Shown here one piece after another: positions 8,648-17,192 of a DNA stretch of 64,000 nucleotides. The stretch comes from Falsiroseomonas sp050563535 (GTDB taxonomy: Bacteria; Pseudomonadota; Alphaproteobacteria; Acetobacterales; Acetobacteraceae), in assembly GCF_050563535.1 (NCBI RefSeq), contig NZ_JBNXUO010000012.1, forward strand, positions 1-64,000. The letters are read 5' to 3'. The notes below the pieces were generated by a model. That model saw only the letters and a list, made by a program, of their open reading frames with translations. It was not told the origin of the DNA and searched no databases. Each line of letters opens with the position of its first letter. The first letter of the stretch is position 1. The translations under genes were made by a program, and so were the position numbers.

Positions 8648-9541
8648 TCAGCGCAGCGTCACCCCGGAAGGCGCCTTCCGTGCGCGCCGCGCCGGCGCGC
8701 GCGGGGCCTCGGCGGGCGGCGTGTGGGCCTTGAGACCGCGGCGGACGAGCGACTCCCATCCCTCCTCCGGCGTGTCCACCATCTCGAACAGCCGCAGGTC
8801 GGCTTCCGCGATCATGCCGTCGCGGGCCAGCGCCTCGAAGTTCACCGCCTCCCGCCACCAGTCCCGGCCGAACAGGACGATCGGGACCGGTCGCGCCTTC
8901 GCCGACTGCACCAGGGTCAGGATCTCGAACAGCTCGTCGAAGGTGCCGAAGCCGCCGGGGAAGACCGCCAGCGCATTGGCGCGCATCGCCAGGTGCATCT
9001 TCCGCATCGCGAAATAGTGGAAGCGGAAGGTCAGCGCGGGGGTGGAGAAGGCGTTCGGCGCCTGTTCGTGCGGCAAGGTGATGTTGAAGCCGATGGAAGG
9101 CGCGCCCGCTTCCGACGCCCCGCGATTGGCCGCTTCCATGATGCCCGGGCCGCCGCCGGTGGCGATGACGTTGTCGCGCAGCCCGCCATCATTCGCCAGC
9201 GCGCCGCCGCGCAGGCTGACCAGGCGGGCGAAGGCGCGCGCCGTCTCGTAATGGGCCGAGAAGGCGAGCCGCCGTTCCGCCAGCCGCTTCGCCTCGGCAC
9301 CGCGGGCGGCGCGCAGCGCACGGGCCGCGCCCTCCCGGTCGGCCACGCGGGCGCTGCCGAAGACGACGACGGTGGACCGCACGCCCCAGTCGCGCAGCGC
9401 CAGTTCCGCCTTCAGGTATTCCATGCCGAAGCGCGCGGCCCGCATCTCGTCGCGCAGCAGGAAGTCGCGGTCCTCGACCGGCAGCAGGTAGCTGCGGCTG
9501 TTCCTCTGCGCCGAGGCGTCCGGCGGGGTGGCAGGCGTCAT
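8648..9541 (-). CDS. LOG family protein (cytokinin riboside 5'-monophosphate phosphoribohydrolase-like)
   Basis: The 297-residue Rossmann-fold protein carries the LOG signatures GGGPGIMEAANRG and PGGFGTFDE. LOG enzymes cut the N-glycosidic bond of nucleoside 5'-monophosphates; many bacterial members act on AMP or are uncharacterised. The core is flanked by about 60 N-terminal residues and a basic C-terminal tail (PARRARKAPSGV), which makes it longer than the compact LOGs. The start at 9541 gives MTPATPPDAS and leaves about 120 bp to the divergent Bug receptor gene; longer open frame upstream would run into that gene. Confidence 0.85.
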   Translation of the reverse strand: MTPATPPDASAQRNSRSYLLPVEDRDFLLRDEMRAARFGMEYLKAELALRDWGVRSTVVVFGSARVADREGAARALRAARGAEAKRLAERRLAFSAHYETARAFARLVSLRGGALANDGGLRDNVIATGGGPGIMEAANRGASEAGAPSIGFNITLPHEQAPNAFSTPALTFRFHYFAMRKMHLAMRANALAVFPGGFGTFDELFEILTLVQSAKARPVPIVLFGRDWWREAVNFEALARDGMIAEADLRLFEMVDTPEEGWESLVRRGLKAHTPPAEAPRAPARRARKAPSGVTLR

Positions 9542-9662
9542 GCGGGCGGCTCCTGGCAGGGCGGGCGGGAAACGCCGCGGCGGCCGCATGGTGCCGCCCG
9601 GCCGCCCGGCCGGGAAGCGGGCGGCGCTGGACAGGAGGCGGCCGGTTGCGCAGGTTGCGCGC

Positions 9663-10643
9663 ATGAACCGACGCGCCCTTCTCCTCCTCGCCGCCGCGCT
9701 GCCGGCCCCCGCCCTTGCCCAGGCGCCCTGGCCGGACCGGCCGATCTCCCTGGTGGTGCCCTTCACCGCCGGCGGCTCCACCGACATTGCCGCCCGCATC
9801 CTGGCGGAGCGGATGGCGGCGCGGCTCGGCGCGGGGGCGCGGATCATCGTGGAGAACCGGGCCGGCGCGGGCGGTTCGCTCGGCGCCGACTTCGCGCGGC
9901 GGCAGGCGCCGGACGGGCACACGCTGCTGATGGCGACCGCCTCCTCCCACGGGACCAACCCGGCGGCGCTGCCGCAGACCACGCCCTATGACCCGGTGGA
10001 GGACTTCACCGCGGTCGCGATCGTGGGCGGCGGGCCGCTGGTGGTGGTGGTGCCCGGACGGTCCCCGCACCGCACCATGCAGGACCTGCTGGCGGCGATG
10101 CGGGCGCGGCCGGGGGCGCTGTCCTTCGCCACCTCCGGCGCGGGCGGCATCGGCCACCTGACGGGCGAATACGTGATGGCGCGGGCCGGCGGGCTGCGGG
10201 CCGAGCACATCCCCTATCGCGGCGGCGCGCAGGTCCTGGCGGCGATGGCGGCGGGGGAGGTGGACTGGTCCTGCGAGGTGCTGGCCTCCGCCGCGCCGCA
10301 TCTGCGCGACGGCACCTCCCGCGGGCTGGCGGTGACGGTGCCGCGCCGCCATCCGCTGATGCCGGAGATCCCCTCCCTCGCCGAGGTCGGGGTCGCGGAT
10401 GTGGACGTGACCACCTGGAACCTGCTGCTCGCGCCGAAGAACCTGCCCGCGCCGCTGCTCGCCCGGCTCAACGAGGCGGCGAACGCCGTCCTGGCCGAGC
10501 CCGCGGTGCGCGAGCGCATGGCCGCCGCCGGGGTCGACGCGGCGGACCGCAACGCGCCCGAGGAGGCGCGCGCCTTCCTGGTCGCGGAACTCGCGAAGTT
10601 CCGCGGCATCGTGCAGGCGGCGGGGATCGCGCTCGGGCGTTAG
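9663..10643 (+). CDS. Bug-family (TctC) periplasmic solute receptor
   Basis: The 326-residue protein has a signal peptide (MNRRALLLLAAALPAPALAQ, cleavage after ALA) and the Bug signatures WPDRPISLVVPFTAGGSTDI and VENRAGAGGSLG. Bug proteins bind carboxylates or similar small molecules in the periplasm. No TctA or TctB membrane genes are nearby, so this is an orphan receptor, as is common where the family is expanded. It is transcribed divergently from the LOG gene. The ligand cannot be predicted from the sequence. Confidence 0.9.
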   Translation: MNRRALLLLAAALPAPALAQAPWPDRPISLVVPFTAGGSTDIAARILAERMAARLGAGARIIVENRAGAGGSLGADFARRQAPDGHTLLMATASSHGTNPAALPQTTPYDPVEDFTAVAIVGGGPLVVVVPGRSPHRTMQDLLAAMRARPGALSFATSGAGGIGHLTGEYVMARAGGLRAEHIPYRGGAQVLAAMAAGEVDWSCEVLASAAPHLRDGTSRGLAVTVPRRHPLMPEIPSLAEVGVADVDVTTWNLLLAPKNLPAPLLARLNEAANAVLAEPAVRERMAAAGVDAADRNAPEEARAFLVAELAKFRGIVQAAGIALGR

Positions 10644-10730
10644 GGCGCGGGGGCGCACGCCCTCGTCACCGCCGGCCATCCCTTCCGCGGCCCTTGCGCA
10701 TCCCATCTTCCCTGCGGGAGGCTCCTCCGC

Positions 10731-11315
10731 ATGGTCCGCGCCCTGTTCCTCGCCCTGCTGCTGCTGCTGCTGCCGCCCGCGCCGCTCGCGGCGCAGGTGC
10801 CGAACACCGCCACGCGCAGCCCGGCCGAGGCGCGGCGCGCAGAGCTCGACCGCCTGTTCGAGGCGCTGAGGACCGCCCCCGACACCGCGGGCGCGCAGCT
10901 TGTCGAGACCCGCATCCGCGCGGTCTGGGGGCAGGCGGTCTCGCCCGCCGCGGGGCTGCTGATCCGCCGCGGCATCCGCAACCTCCAGGGCAACGAGCCG
11001 GGCGAGGCGCTGGAGGATTTCGACGCTGCGCTGGTGCTGGAGCCAGGCGCGGCCGAGCCCTGGCTGCTGCGCGCGCGCGCCCTGTCGCGGCTCGGCGAAG
11101 GCGCGCAGGCGGCGCGCGACCTGCAGGAGGCGCTGCGGCTGGAGCCGCGGCATTTCGGCGCGCTGCTCGCGCTGTCGGAGCTGCAGGAGGAAGCGGGGGA
11201 CCTGCAGGGTGCGCTGCGCAGCCTCGACGCCGCGCTCGCGCTGCATCCGCGGATGGCGGGCGGCGAGGAACGCCGCCGCGAGCTTGCCCGCCGGGCGGAG
11301 GGCGACGCGCTGTAG
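10731..11315 (+). CDS. Secreted TPR-repeat protein
   Basis: A 194-residue protein with a signal peptide of about 21 residues (LLLLLLPPAPLAAQ). About three tetratricopeptide repeats follow between residues 80 and 185 (GIRNLQGNEPGEALEDFDAA, LSRLGEGAQAARDLQEAL, LSELQEEAGDLQGALRSLD). Such small periplasmic TPR proteins act as scaffolds. A GGGAGG ribosome site lies about 10 bases before ATG 10731. It stands between the Bug receptor and the ada gene, and nothing in the context narrows the role. Confidence 0.8.
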   Translation: MVRALFLALLLLLLPPAPLAAQVPNTATRSPAEARRAELDRLFEALRTAPDTAGAQLVETRIRAVWGQAVSPAAGLLIRRGIRNLQGNEPGEALEDFDAALVLEPGAAEPWLLRARALSRLGEGAQAARDLQEALRLEPRHFGALLALSELQEEAGDLQGALRSLDAALALHPRMAGGEERRRELARRAEGDAL

Positions 11316-11385
11316 CAACGCGCGGATGGCGCGCGGCCCGCACCCGGCGCCAGATGCCGCCCGACACATCCGACCGGTGAAGGCG

Positions 11386-12468
11386 ATGCCCGAAGCCCCG
11401 ATGCCCCAGGACATGGACGAGCTGCGCTGGCAGGCGCTGCTGGCGCGGGATGCGGCGCCGGGCTGCGGCCCCTTCCTCTATGCCGTGACGACGCAGGGCG
11501 TGTTCTGCCGCAGCGGCTGCCCGTCCCGCCCGCCGCTGCGGCGCAATGTCCGCTTCTACGCCGATGCGGCCGGGGCGGAGGCGGCGGGCTTCCGCGCCTG
11601 CCTCCGCTGCGATCCCAAGGGGGAACGTTCGGCGATCCATGCCGCGGCGGTGCGCGCCGCCTGCGACCTGATCGAGACGGAGGAGGCGATGCCCTCCCTC
11701 GCGGCGCTCGCGGCCCGTGCGGGCTATGCGCGCCACCATTTCCTGCGCCTGTTCCGCGACATCACCGGCGTCACCCCGCGCAGCTATGCCGAAGGGGTGC
11801 GGGCGCGGCGGCTCCAGGCGGCGCTGGCGGCGGGGGAGCGCGTGGCCGAGGCGGTGGCCGGCGCCGGCTTCGGCAGCGAATCGCGGGTCTATGAGGACAC
11901 CGGCCGGCATCTCGGCATGACGCCCGGCGCGGCCCGGCGCGGCGGGCAGGGGGAGGTGATCCGCATCGCCCATGCCGGCAGCGCCATGGGCCCGCTGCTG
12001 GTCGGCGCGACGGCGCGCGGCATCTGCTTCATCGGCTTCGCCGAACCGCCGGAGGCGCTGGAGGGCGACCTGCGCGCGCGTTTCCCGAAGGCTTGGATCG
12101 AGCCGGCGGGGGAGGATCTCGCCGCCTGGGTGCGCCAGGTCGCGGCCTTCCTCGCGGAGCCCGCGGCCGCGCTCGCCCTGCCGCTCGACCTGCGCGGCAC
12201 CGCCTTCCAGCGGCGCGTGTGGGAGGCGCTGACGCGCATCCCCCTCGGCGAGACCCGCACCTATTCCGGCCTGGCGGCCGAGATGGGCCAGCCCGCCGCG
12301 ACCCGCGCGGTGGCGCGGGCCTGCGCGCGCAACCCCGTCTCCCTCGCCGTGCCCTGCCACCGGGTGGTGGGGGCGGGCGGCGACCTGACGGGCTATCGCT
12401 GGGGCGTGCCGCGCAAGGCGGCGCTGCTGGCGGGGGAGAGGCGGGCGAAGGCGCCTATCGCGGAGTAG
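11386..12468 (+). CDS. ada: Ada-type methylated-DNA repair protein and regulator
   Basis: The 360-residue protein has the full three-part Ada architecture. The N-terminal methylphosphotriester domain has its zinc-binding cysteines at 41, 45, 72 and 75. An AraC-type helix-turn-helix spans about residues 85-175. The C-terminal O6-alkylguanine methyltransferase domain has the acceptor cysteine in VPCHRVVG (Cys324). It removes methyl groups from DNA and, once methylated on the N-terminal cysteine, activates alkylation-response genes in E. coli. ATG 11386 is chosen with GGTGAAGG just upstream; ATG 11401 is an alternative. The 3' end overlaps the minus-strand gene at 12455 by 14 bp. Confidence 0.93.
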   Translation: MPEAPMPQDMDELRWQALLARDAAPGCGPFLYAVTTQGVFCRSGCPSRPPLRRNVRFYADAAGAEAAGFRACLRCDPKGERSAIHAAAVRAACDLIETEEAMPSLAALAARAGYARHHFLRLFRDITGVTPRSYAEGVRARRLQAALAAGERVAEAVAGAGFGSESRVYEDTGRHLGMTPGAARRGGQGEVIRIAHAGSAMGPLLVGATARGICFIGFAEPPEALEGDLRARFPKAWIEPAGEDLAAWVRQVAAFLAEPAAALALPLDLRGTAFQRRVWEALTRIPLGETRTYSGLAAEMGQPAATRAVARACARNPVSLAVPCHRVVGAGGDLTGYRWGVPRKAALLAGERRAKAPIAE

Positions 12469-12868
12469 CGGGCGCGGCGGGCTCGGCGGCGGGCGGCGTG
12501 GCGGGCGCGGCCTCCGGCCGTGGCACCAGGCGTTCGCGGGCATTGCCCGGCGCGCCGACGATGGTCCATTCGCCGTCCATGCTGCCATCCGGGTTCAGCG
12601 TATAGATGCCGATGCCCGGGCGCTGCGCCAGCCCGTACGCCACCGCGATGGTGCGGCCGGAGGCGAAGCCCACCCCTTCCACCAGCTGGTTGCCCATCCG
12701 CCAGACGATGAGGAAGGAGGAGAGGCCGGCCGGGCGGATCTGCGCGATCCCGGTATAGGCCGTGCCGTCGAGGTTGGTGCCCGTCACGTCGTAGACGCCC
12801 GCGCGCTGCGCCGCGGCGGGCATGGCGAGGGTGGCGGCGAGGCCGGCGGCGAGGACGAGGCGGCGCAT
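12455..12868 (-). CDS. Small secreted protein, unknown
   Basis: A 137-residue protein with a clear signal peptide (MRRLVLAAGLAATLAMPAAAQ). The mature part reads as a small beta-rich domain (YDVTGTNLDGTAYTG, then IAVAYGLAQ and GIYTLNPDGSMDGEWTI), followed by a low-complexity Ala/Pro tail of about 30 residues. Comparable alphaproteobacterial proteins are often left as hypothetical. It converges on ada with a 14-bp 3' overlap. The periplasmic location is well supported; the function is not known. Confidence 0.75.
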   Translation of the reverse strand: MRRLVLAAGLAATLAMPAAAQRAGVYDVTGTNLDGTAYTGIAQIRPAGLSSFLIVWRMGNQLVEGVGFASGRTIAVAYGLAQRPGIGIYTLNPDGSMDGEWTIVGAPGNARERLVPRPEAAPATPPAAEPAAPATPR

Positions 12869-12936
12869 GGGGCTACTCCCTGGAGCGGCGCAGAGAAGGC
12901 GCGCGTGGCGGCGGCGTCAACCGGAGGGTGCCCGGC

Positions 12937-14598
12937 CTATTTGACGATCGCCACCCGCAGCGCGTTGGTGGTGCCCGGCGTGCCGAAGGGGACGCCCGCG
13001 GTCACCACCACCTCGTCGCCGGATTTCGCGAAGCCTTCCTGCGCGGCGGCGCGGATCGCCTTGGCGACCATGTCGGTCATCGAGTGCAGCTCGACCGTCG
13101 TCAGCGGGTGGACGCCCCAGACCACGGCCATGCGCCGCGCGGTCTGCATGCTGGCGGTCAGGCCGATGATCGGGCAGTCCGGGCGTTCGCGCGCGACGCG
13201 CAGCGTGGTGGAGCCGGTGGAGGTGAAGGTCGCGATCGCCTCCGCCTCGATCGTGTGGGCCACCTGGCGGGCGGCGGCGGCGATGGCGTCGGCCGAGGAT
13301 TTCTGCGGCGGCGGGCGGCTGGCATCGGTCATGGTGCGCCAGTCCGGGTCGGATTCCACGCGCGCCACGATGCGGTCCATCATGTTCACCGCTTCGTAGG
13401 GGAACTGGCCGGCCGCCGTCTCGGCGCTCAGCATCACCGCATCCGCCCCGTCGAAGACGGCGGTCGCGACGTCCGACGCCTCGGCGCGCGTCGGGGCGGG
13501 GGCGCTGATCATGCTCTCCAGCATCTGGGTCGCGACCACCACCGGCTTGCCGGCGGCGCGCGCGGCGCGGACGATGCGCTTCTGGATCAGCGGCACCTCC
13601 TCCGGCGGGCATTCGACGCCGAGGTCGCCGCGCGCCACCATCACGCAGTCCGCCAGCGCGATGATGGCGTCGAGGTTCTCCACCGCCTGCGGCTTCTCCA
13701 TCTTCACCATCACCCAGGCGCGGCCCGCGGCGATGGCCTTGCACTCCACCACGTCCTCGGGCCGCTGCACGAAGCTGAGGCCGATATACTCGACCCCCTG
13801 GTCGAGCAGGAAGGCCAGGTCCTCGCGGTCCTTCTCCGTCAGGGCGGGGATCGGCAGCACCACGTCGGGGACGTTGACGCCCTTGCGGTCCGACAGCGGG
13901 CCGCCGACCACCACCTCCGTCTCCAGGTGGTCGTCGCGCTGGCGGATGACGCGAAGCCGCAGCTTCCCGTCGTCGAGCAGCAGGGTGGTGCCGATGCCGG
14001 CGGCCCCGATGATCTCGGGATGGGGCAGCTGCACGCGGCGTACGTCGCCCGGCGTGGGGCTGAGGTCGAGGCGGAAGTTCTGCCCGGTCTGCAACTGAAC
14101 GCGCCCAGCCTGGAACCGGCCGACGCGCAGCTTCGGCCCCTGCACGTCGGCGAGGATGCCGATCGGCCGGTCCACCTTGCGCTCCAGCTCGCGGATGATG
14201 GCGATGCGCGCGGCATGGTCGGCATGCGACCCGTGCGAGAAGTTCAGGCGGAACACGTCCGCGCCCGCGCGGAACAGCCGCTCGATCACCTCCGGCGTGG
14301 AGGAGGCCGGGCCGAGGGTGGCGATCACCTTGGTCCGGCGCCGGCGGCGCAGCGGGATGCGGTTGGCGGCCATGCGGATGAGGGGTCCTTCGCGACGAGG
14401 GGCTTCCGGCGGCGGCTCCGACAGGTCGGGGCGCACGGCGGCGGGCGGCACGCCCAGCGCCCGCGCCACCTCCGCGACGCGGTCGTCGGGCACGCGCTTC
14501 CACTGGGAGACGGCGGCGGTGGAAATGCCGAGGGCGGTGGCGATGCGGGTGACCGCGCCGCGCTGGGACAGCAGGGCTTCGAGGGCAGGGTCGCGCAT
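12937..14598 (-). CDS. pyk: Pyruvate kinase with an N-terminal helix-turn-helix domain
   Basis: Residues 76-553 form a normal-length pyruvate kinase (phosphoenolpyruvate plus ADP to pyruvate plus ATP). Visible are TKVIATLGPASS, RLNFSHGSH, MVKMEKPQAVEN (the catalytic lysine segment), MVARGDLGVE and the PTRAEASDVATAV loop. Before it, residues 1-60 read as a Cro/YdaS-like DNA-binding domain (GISTAAVSQWKRVPDDRV, then ALGVPPAAVRPDL) in the same uninterrupted frame. ATG 14598 starts the fusion but has no clear ribosome site. ATG 14373 would give plain pyruvate kinase, with AAGGA about 12 bases upstream. Either one fused protein or two nested products is possible. It follows the glycerate kinase gene by 59 bp on the same strand, like the ttuD-ttuE pair of tartrate operons. 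Confidence 0.88.
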   Translation of the reverse strand: MRDPALEALLSQRGAVTRIATALGISTAAVSQWKRVPDDRVAEVARALGVPPAAVRPDLSEPPPEAPRREGPLIRMAANRIPLRRRRRTKVIATLGPASSTPEVIERLFRAGADVFRLNFSHGSHADHAARIAIIRELERKVDRPIGILADVQGPKLRVGRFQAGRVQLQTGQNFRLDLSPTPGDVRRVQLPHPEIIGAAGIGTTLLLDDGKLRLRVIRQRDDHLETEVVVGGPLSDRKGVNVPDVVLPIPALTEKDREDLAFLLDQGVEYIGLSFVQRPEDVVECKAIAAGRAWVMVKMEKPQAVENLDAIIALADCVMVARGDLGVECPPEEVPLIQKRIVRAARAAGKPVVVATQMLESMISAPAPTRAEASDVATAVFDGADAVMLSAETAAGQFPYEAVNMMDRIVARVESDPDWRTMTDASRPPPQKSSADAIAAAARQVAHTIEAEAIATFTSTGSTTLRVARERPDCPIIGLTASMQTARRMAVVWGVHPLTTVELHSMTDMVAKAIRAAAQEGFAKSGDEVVVTAGVPFGTPGTTNALRVAIVK

Positions 14599-14647
14599 GG
14601 GGCGAAGTTAGGGGTCGTAAGCGAATCTGTCCACGCTGCAGTTGTGG

Positions 14648-14662
14648 CTTAATATTGTTAAG
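14648..14662. promoter_or_regulatory. AT-rich near-palindrome, possible operator
   Basis: CTTAATATTGTTAAG is symmetric at 12 of 14 off-centre positions and stands out in very GC-rich DNA. It overlaps the TAA stop of the glycerate kinase gene and lies 50 bp upstream of the HTH-pyruvate kinase start. It is a candidate binding site for a Cro-like protein, possibly the HTH domain of the next gene. This is inference from symmetry and position only. Confidence 0.35.
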
Positions 14663-15941
14663 ACACGAGAATGGCCCGCAGATCGTTCACGTTGGTCAGG
14701 GTTGGCCCCGTCTCCAGCAGGTCACCGGTCGCGGCGAACAGGCCGAAGCTGTCGTGACGCGCCAGCATCCCGCGCGGGTCGAGCCCGGTGGCGCGGGCGC
14801 GGGCCAGGGTGTCCGGTCCGCAGAACGCCCCGGCATTGGCCTCCGAGCCGTCGATCCCGTCCGTGTCGCCCATCAGCGCCCAGATACCCGGCGCGCCGCC
14901 GAGCGCGACGGCGCAGCCCAGCAGCGCCTCCGCGTTGCGGCCGCCGCGGCCATGGCCTTCCGGCCCGATGGTCACCGTCGTCTCGCCGCCCGACAGCAGG
15001 ACGCAAGGGGCGGGCAGGGGGTGGCCATGCGCCCGCGCCGACAGCGCGATGCCGGCCAGCGCCTGGCCGAGGCCGCGCGCCTCCCCCTCCAGCGCATCGC
15101 CGAGGATCAGGGGGGCGAGGCCGAGGCCGCGCGCCGCCTCCGCCGCCGCGCGCAGCGCCATCATCGGCGTCGCGATGAAGCGGTAGTCCACGGTGCCGAG
15201 CCGCGGGTCGCCGGGCTTCGGCGTCTCCTCCGCCGCGGCGGCGAGATGGGCGGCGACGCGGGGCGGCAGGTCCATGCGGTGATGCGCCACCAGCGCGCGT
15301 GCCTCCTCGAAGGTGGAGGGGTCCGGCACGGTGGGGCCGGAGGCGATCACCGCCGGGTCGTCGCCCGGCACGTCGGAGATGGCGAGGGTGACGACGCGCG
15401 CCGGATGCGCCGCGACCGCAAGCCTGCCGCCCGAGAAGGCCGAGAGGTGGCGGCGGATGCAGTTCATCGCGCCGATGTAGGCGCCCGAGGCCAGCAGCGC
15501 GCGGTTGGTGGCGCGCAGCTCCTCCAGCGTCAGCCCCGGCGCGGGCAGGGTGGTCAGCGCGGAGCCGCCGCCGGAGACGAGGAAAAGCACCAGGTCGTCG
15601 GCCGAGAGCCCGCGCACCGCCGCCAGCACGCGCCGCGCGCCTTCCGCCCCCGCCTCGTCCGGCACGGGATGGGCGGCTTCCAGCACCTCGACCCGCCGCG
15701 TCGGATGGCCGTGGCCGTAGCGCGTGACGACGACGCCGGAGAGGTCGATGCCCGGCCAAGCGGCTTCCACCGCCGCGGCCATCACCGCCGCCGACTTGCC
15801 GCAGCCGACCACGACCACCCGGCCCCGTATCGGCGGGTCCGGCAAGTGGTGGGCCAGCACCACGCGCGGATCGGCGCTCGCCACCGCCGCGTCGAAGATG
15901 GCGCGCAACGCGCGGCGTGCCTCGGCATCCGTCCAGGCCAT
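14658..15941 (-). CDS. ttuD: Glycerate 2-kinase, MOFRL/DUF4147 family (TtuD/GckA type)
   Basis: The 427-residue protein has the family's two parts. The N-terminal glycerate kinase domain shows VVVVGCGKSA, LFLVSGGGSALTTLPAPG and IGAMNCIRRHLS. The C-terminal MOFRL-type domain shows VLLSGGETTVT, GRGGRNAEALLG and LMGDTDGIDG. It phosphorylates D-glycerate to 2-phosphoglycerate. Older annotations call this family hydroxypyruvate reductase. Pairing with pyruvate kinase 59 bp downstream, and glcDEF a few kilobases away, suggests a glycolate-glyoxylate-glycerate route to pyruvate. Intermediate enzymes (Gcl, tartronate semialdehyde reductase, enolase) are not in the window. Confidence 0.88.
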   Translation of the reverse strand: MAWTDAEARRALRAIFDAAVASADPRVVLAHHLPDPPIRGRVVVVGCGKSAAVMAAAVEAAWPGIDLSGVVVTRYGHGHPTRRVEVLEAAHPVPDEAGAEGARRVLAAVRGLSADDLVLFLVSGGGSALTTLPAPGLTLEELRATNRALLASGAYIGAMNCIRRHLSAFSGGRLAVAAHPARVVTLAISDVPGDDPAVIASGPTVPDPSTFEEARALVAHHRMDLPPRVAAHLAAAAEETPKPGDPRLGTVDYRFIATPMMALRAAAEAARGLGLAPLILGDALEGEARGLGQALAGIALSARAHGHPLPAPCVLLSGGETTVTIGPEGHGRGGRNAEALLGCAVALGGAPGIWALMGDTDGIDGSEANAGAFCGPDTLARARATGLDPRGMLARHDSFGLFAATGDLLETGPTLTNVNDLRAILVS

Positions 15942-16021
15942 GCGCCCCCCCTCCCGGCTCCGGGCGCACTATGGCGAAGGCCGGCCGGATGGGCCATCTA
16001 GGGCCGCGAGGAGGACCACCC

Positions 16022-16333
16022 ATGCCCGCACCCGAGATGGACGACGCGACGCGCACCGAGCTGGAGGCCGCCGCCTTCCGCCGCCTCGTGCAGCACCTGC
16101 GCGAGCGGTCCGACGTGCAGAACATCGACCTGATGAACCTGGCGGGGTTCTGCCGCAACTGCCTGTCCAAGTGGTACCGCGCCGCGGCCGAGGAGCGGGG
16201 CGTCGCGCTGTCCGACCCCGACGCGCGGGAGATCGTCTACGGCATGCCCTACAAGGACTGGCAGGCGCTGCACCAGAAGGAAGCCACGCCCGAGCAGAAG
16301 GCGAAGTTCGCCGCCGCCAATCCCGGGCATTGA
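16022..16333 (+). CDS. DUF1244 protein
   Basis: A 103-residue acidic helical protein with the DUF1244 hallmark NLAGFCRNCLSKWY (residues 39-52) and VYGMPYKDWQ. Family members are small, conserved in alpha- and gammaproteobacteria, and structurally known but without an assigned function. GAGGAGG lies 7-13 bases before ATG 16022, which fixes the start. It opens a four-gene run (DUF1244, gapR, DUF427, flavin reductase) and is divergent from the glycerate kinase gene. Confidence 0.88.
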   Translation: MPAPEMDDATRTELEAAAFRRLVQHLRERSDVQNIDLMNLAGFCRNCLSKWYRAAAEERGVALSDPDAREIVYGMPYKDWQALHQKEATPEQKAKFAAANPGH

Positions 16334-16386
16334 GCGGGATGGCAAAGCGTGGCACCACCCGCGCCCTTCGTATTGGAGACCAGCGG

Positions 16387-16689
16387 GTGAGCGAGACCGA
16401 CGTGCAGGAGGCCAAGGCCAGCCGGGACCGCCAGGCGGCCGACCCCGAGAGCGAGGTCGGCGGCATCGCGGCCGACCGCCTGCGCTCGATCATCGAACGG
16501 GTGGAGCGGCTGGAGGAGGAGCGCAAGGCGCTCGCCGGCGACATCAAGGACATCTTCGCCGAGGCGAAGTCGGCCGGCTTCGACGTGAAGGTGATCCGCC
16601 AGATCATCTCCATCCGCAAGAAGGAGCCCGCCGAGGTGGAGGAGCAGCAGTCGCTGCTCGACCTCTACATGCGCGCGCTCGGCATGTGA
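16387..16689 (+). CDS. gapR: GapR-family nucleoid-associated protein (DUF2312)
   Basis: A 100-residue protein with a coiled-coil core (SIIERVERLEEERKALAGDI) and the family ending KEPAEVEEQQSLLDLYMRAL. In Caulobacter, GapR binds overtwisted, AT-rich DNA and supports topoisomerase action during replication. GTG 16387 is preferred, with GGAGA 8 bases upstream; an in-frame ATG at 16339 would add 16 residues not typical of the family. Its stop overlaps the GTG of the DUF427 gene (GTGA at 16686-16689). Confidence 0.88.
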   Translation: MSETDVQEAKASRDRQAADPESEVGGIAADRLRSIIERVERLEEERKALAGDIKDIFAEAKSAGFDVKVIRQIISIRKKEPAEVEEQQSLLDLYMRALGM

Positions 16690-17156
16690 CGGCGCGGGAA
16701 CGCGCGCCGGACTACCCGCGCCCGCCGCGCCTGGAGCCGAGCGCGCGGCGCCTGCGCGTGGTGCTCGGCGGGCAGACCATCGTGGAGACGACGCAGGCCT
16801 GGCGGGTGCTGGAGACCTGGCACCCGCCATCCTGGTACATCCCCGCGGCCGCCTTCGCCCCCGGCACGCTGCGCCCCGCCGCGGGGCGGAGCCTCTGCGA
16901 ATGGAAGGGGGAGGCGCGCTACCACGACCTCCTCGGCGGCGGGCTCGTGGCGGCGCGCGCGGCCTGGTCCTATCCCGCGCCGGCGCCGGCCTTCGCGCCC
17001 ATCGCCGGGCATGTCGCGCTGTATGCCGGGCGTGTCGATGCCTGCTTCATCGACGGCGACCGGGTGGTGCCGCAGCCCGGCGGGTTCTATGGCGGCTGGA
17101 TCACCCCCGATGTCGAGGGGCCCTTCAAGGGCGCCCCCGGCACCGAGGGCTGGTGA
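16686..17156 (+). CDS. DUF427 protein
   Basis: A 156-residue protein with the DUF427 beta-barrel motifs: RVVLGGQTIVETTQAWRVLE near residue 24, WHPPSWYIP, CEWKGEARYHDL and FIDGDRV. It starts at GTG 16686, overlapping the gapR stop by four bases, so it is probably translated by coupling. The family has no established reaction. A short gap of 36 bp leads to the flavin reductase gene. Confidence 0.85.
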   Translation: MTARERAPDYPRPPRLEPSARRLRVVLGGQTIVETTQAWRVLETWHPPSWYIPAAAFAPGTLRPAAGRSLCEWKGEARYHDLLGGGLVAARAAWSYPAPAPAFAPIAGHVALYAGRVDACFIDGDRVVPQPGGFYGGWITPDVEGPFKGAPGTEGW

Positions 17157-17192
17157 GACCGCGACCGCCCGACCTGCCACCCGGAGACACCG

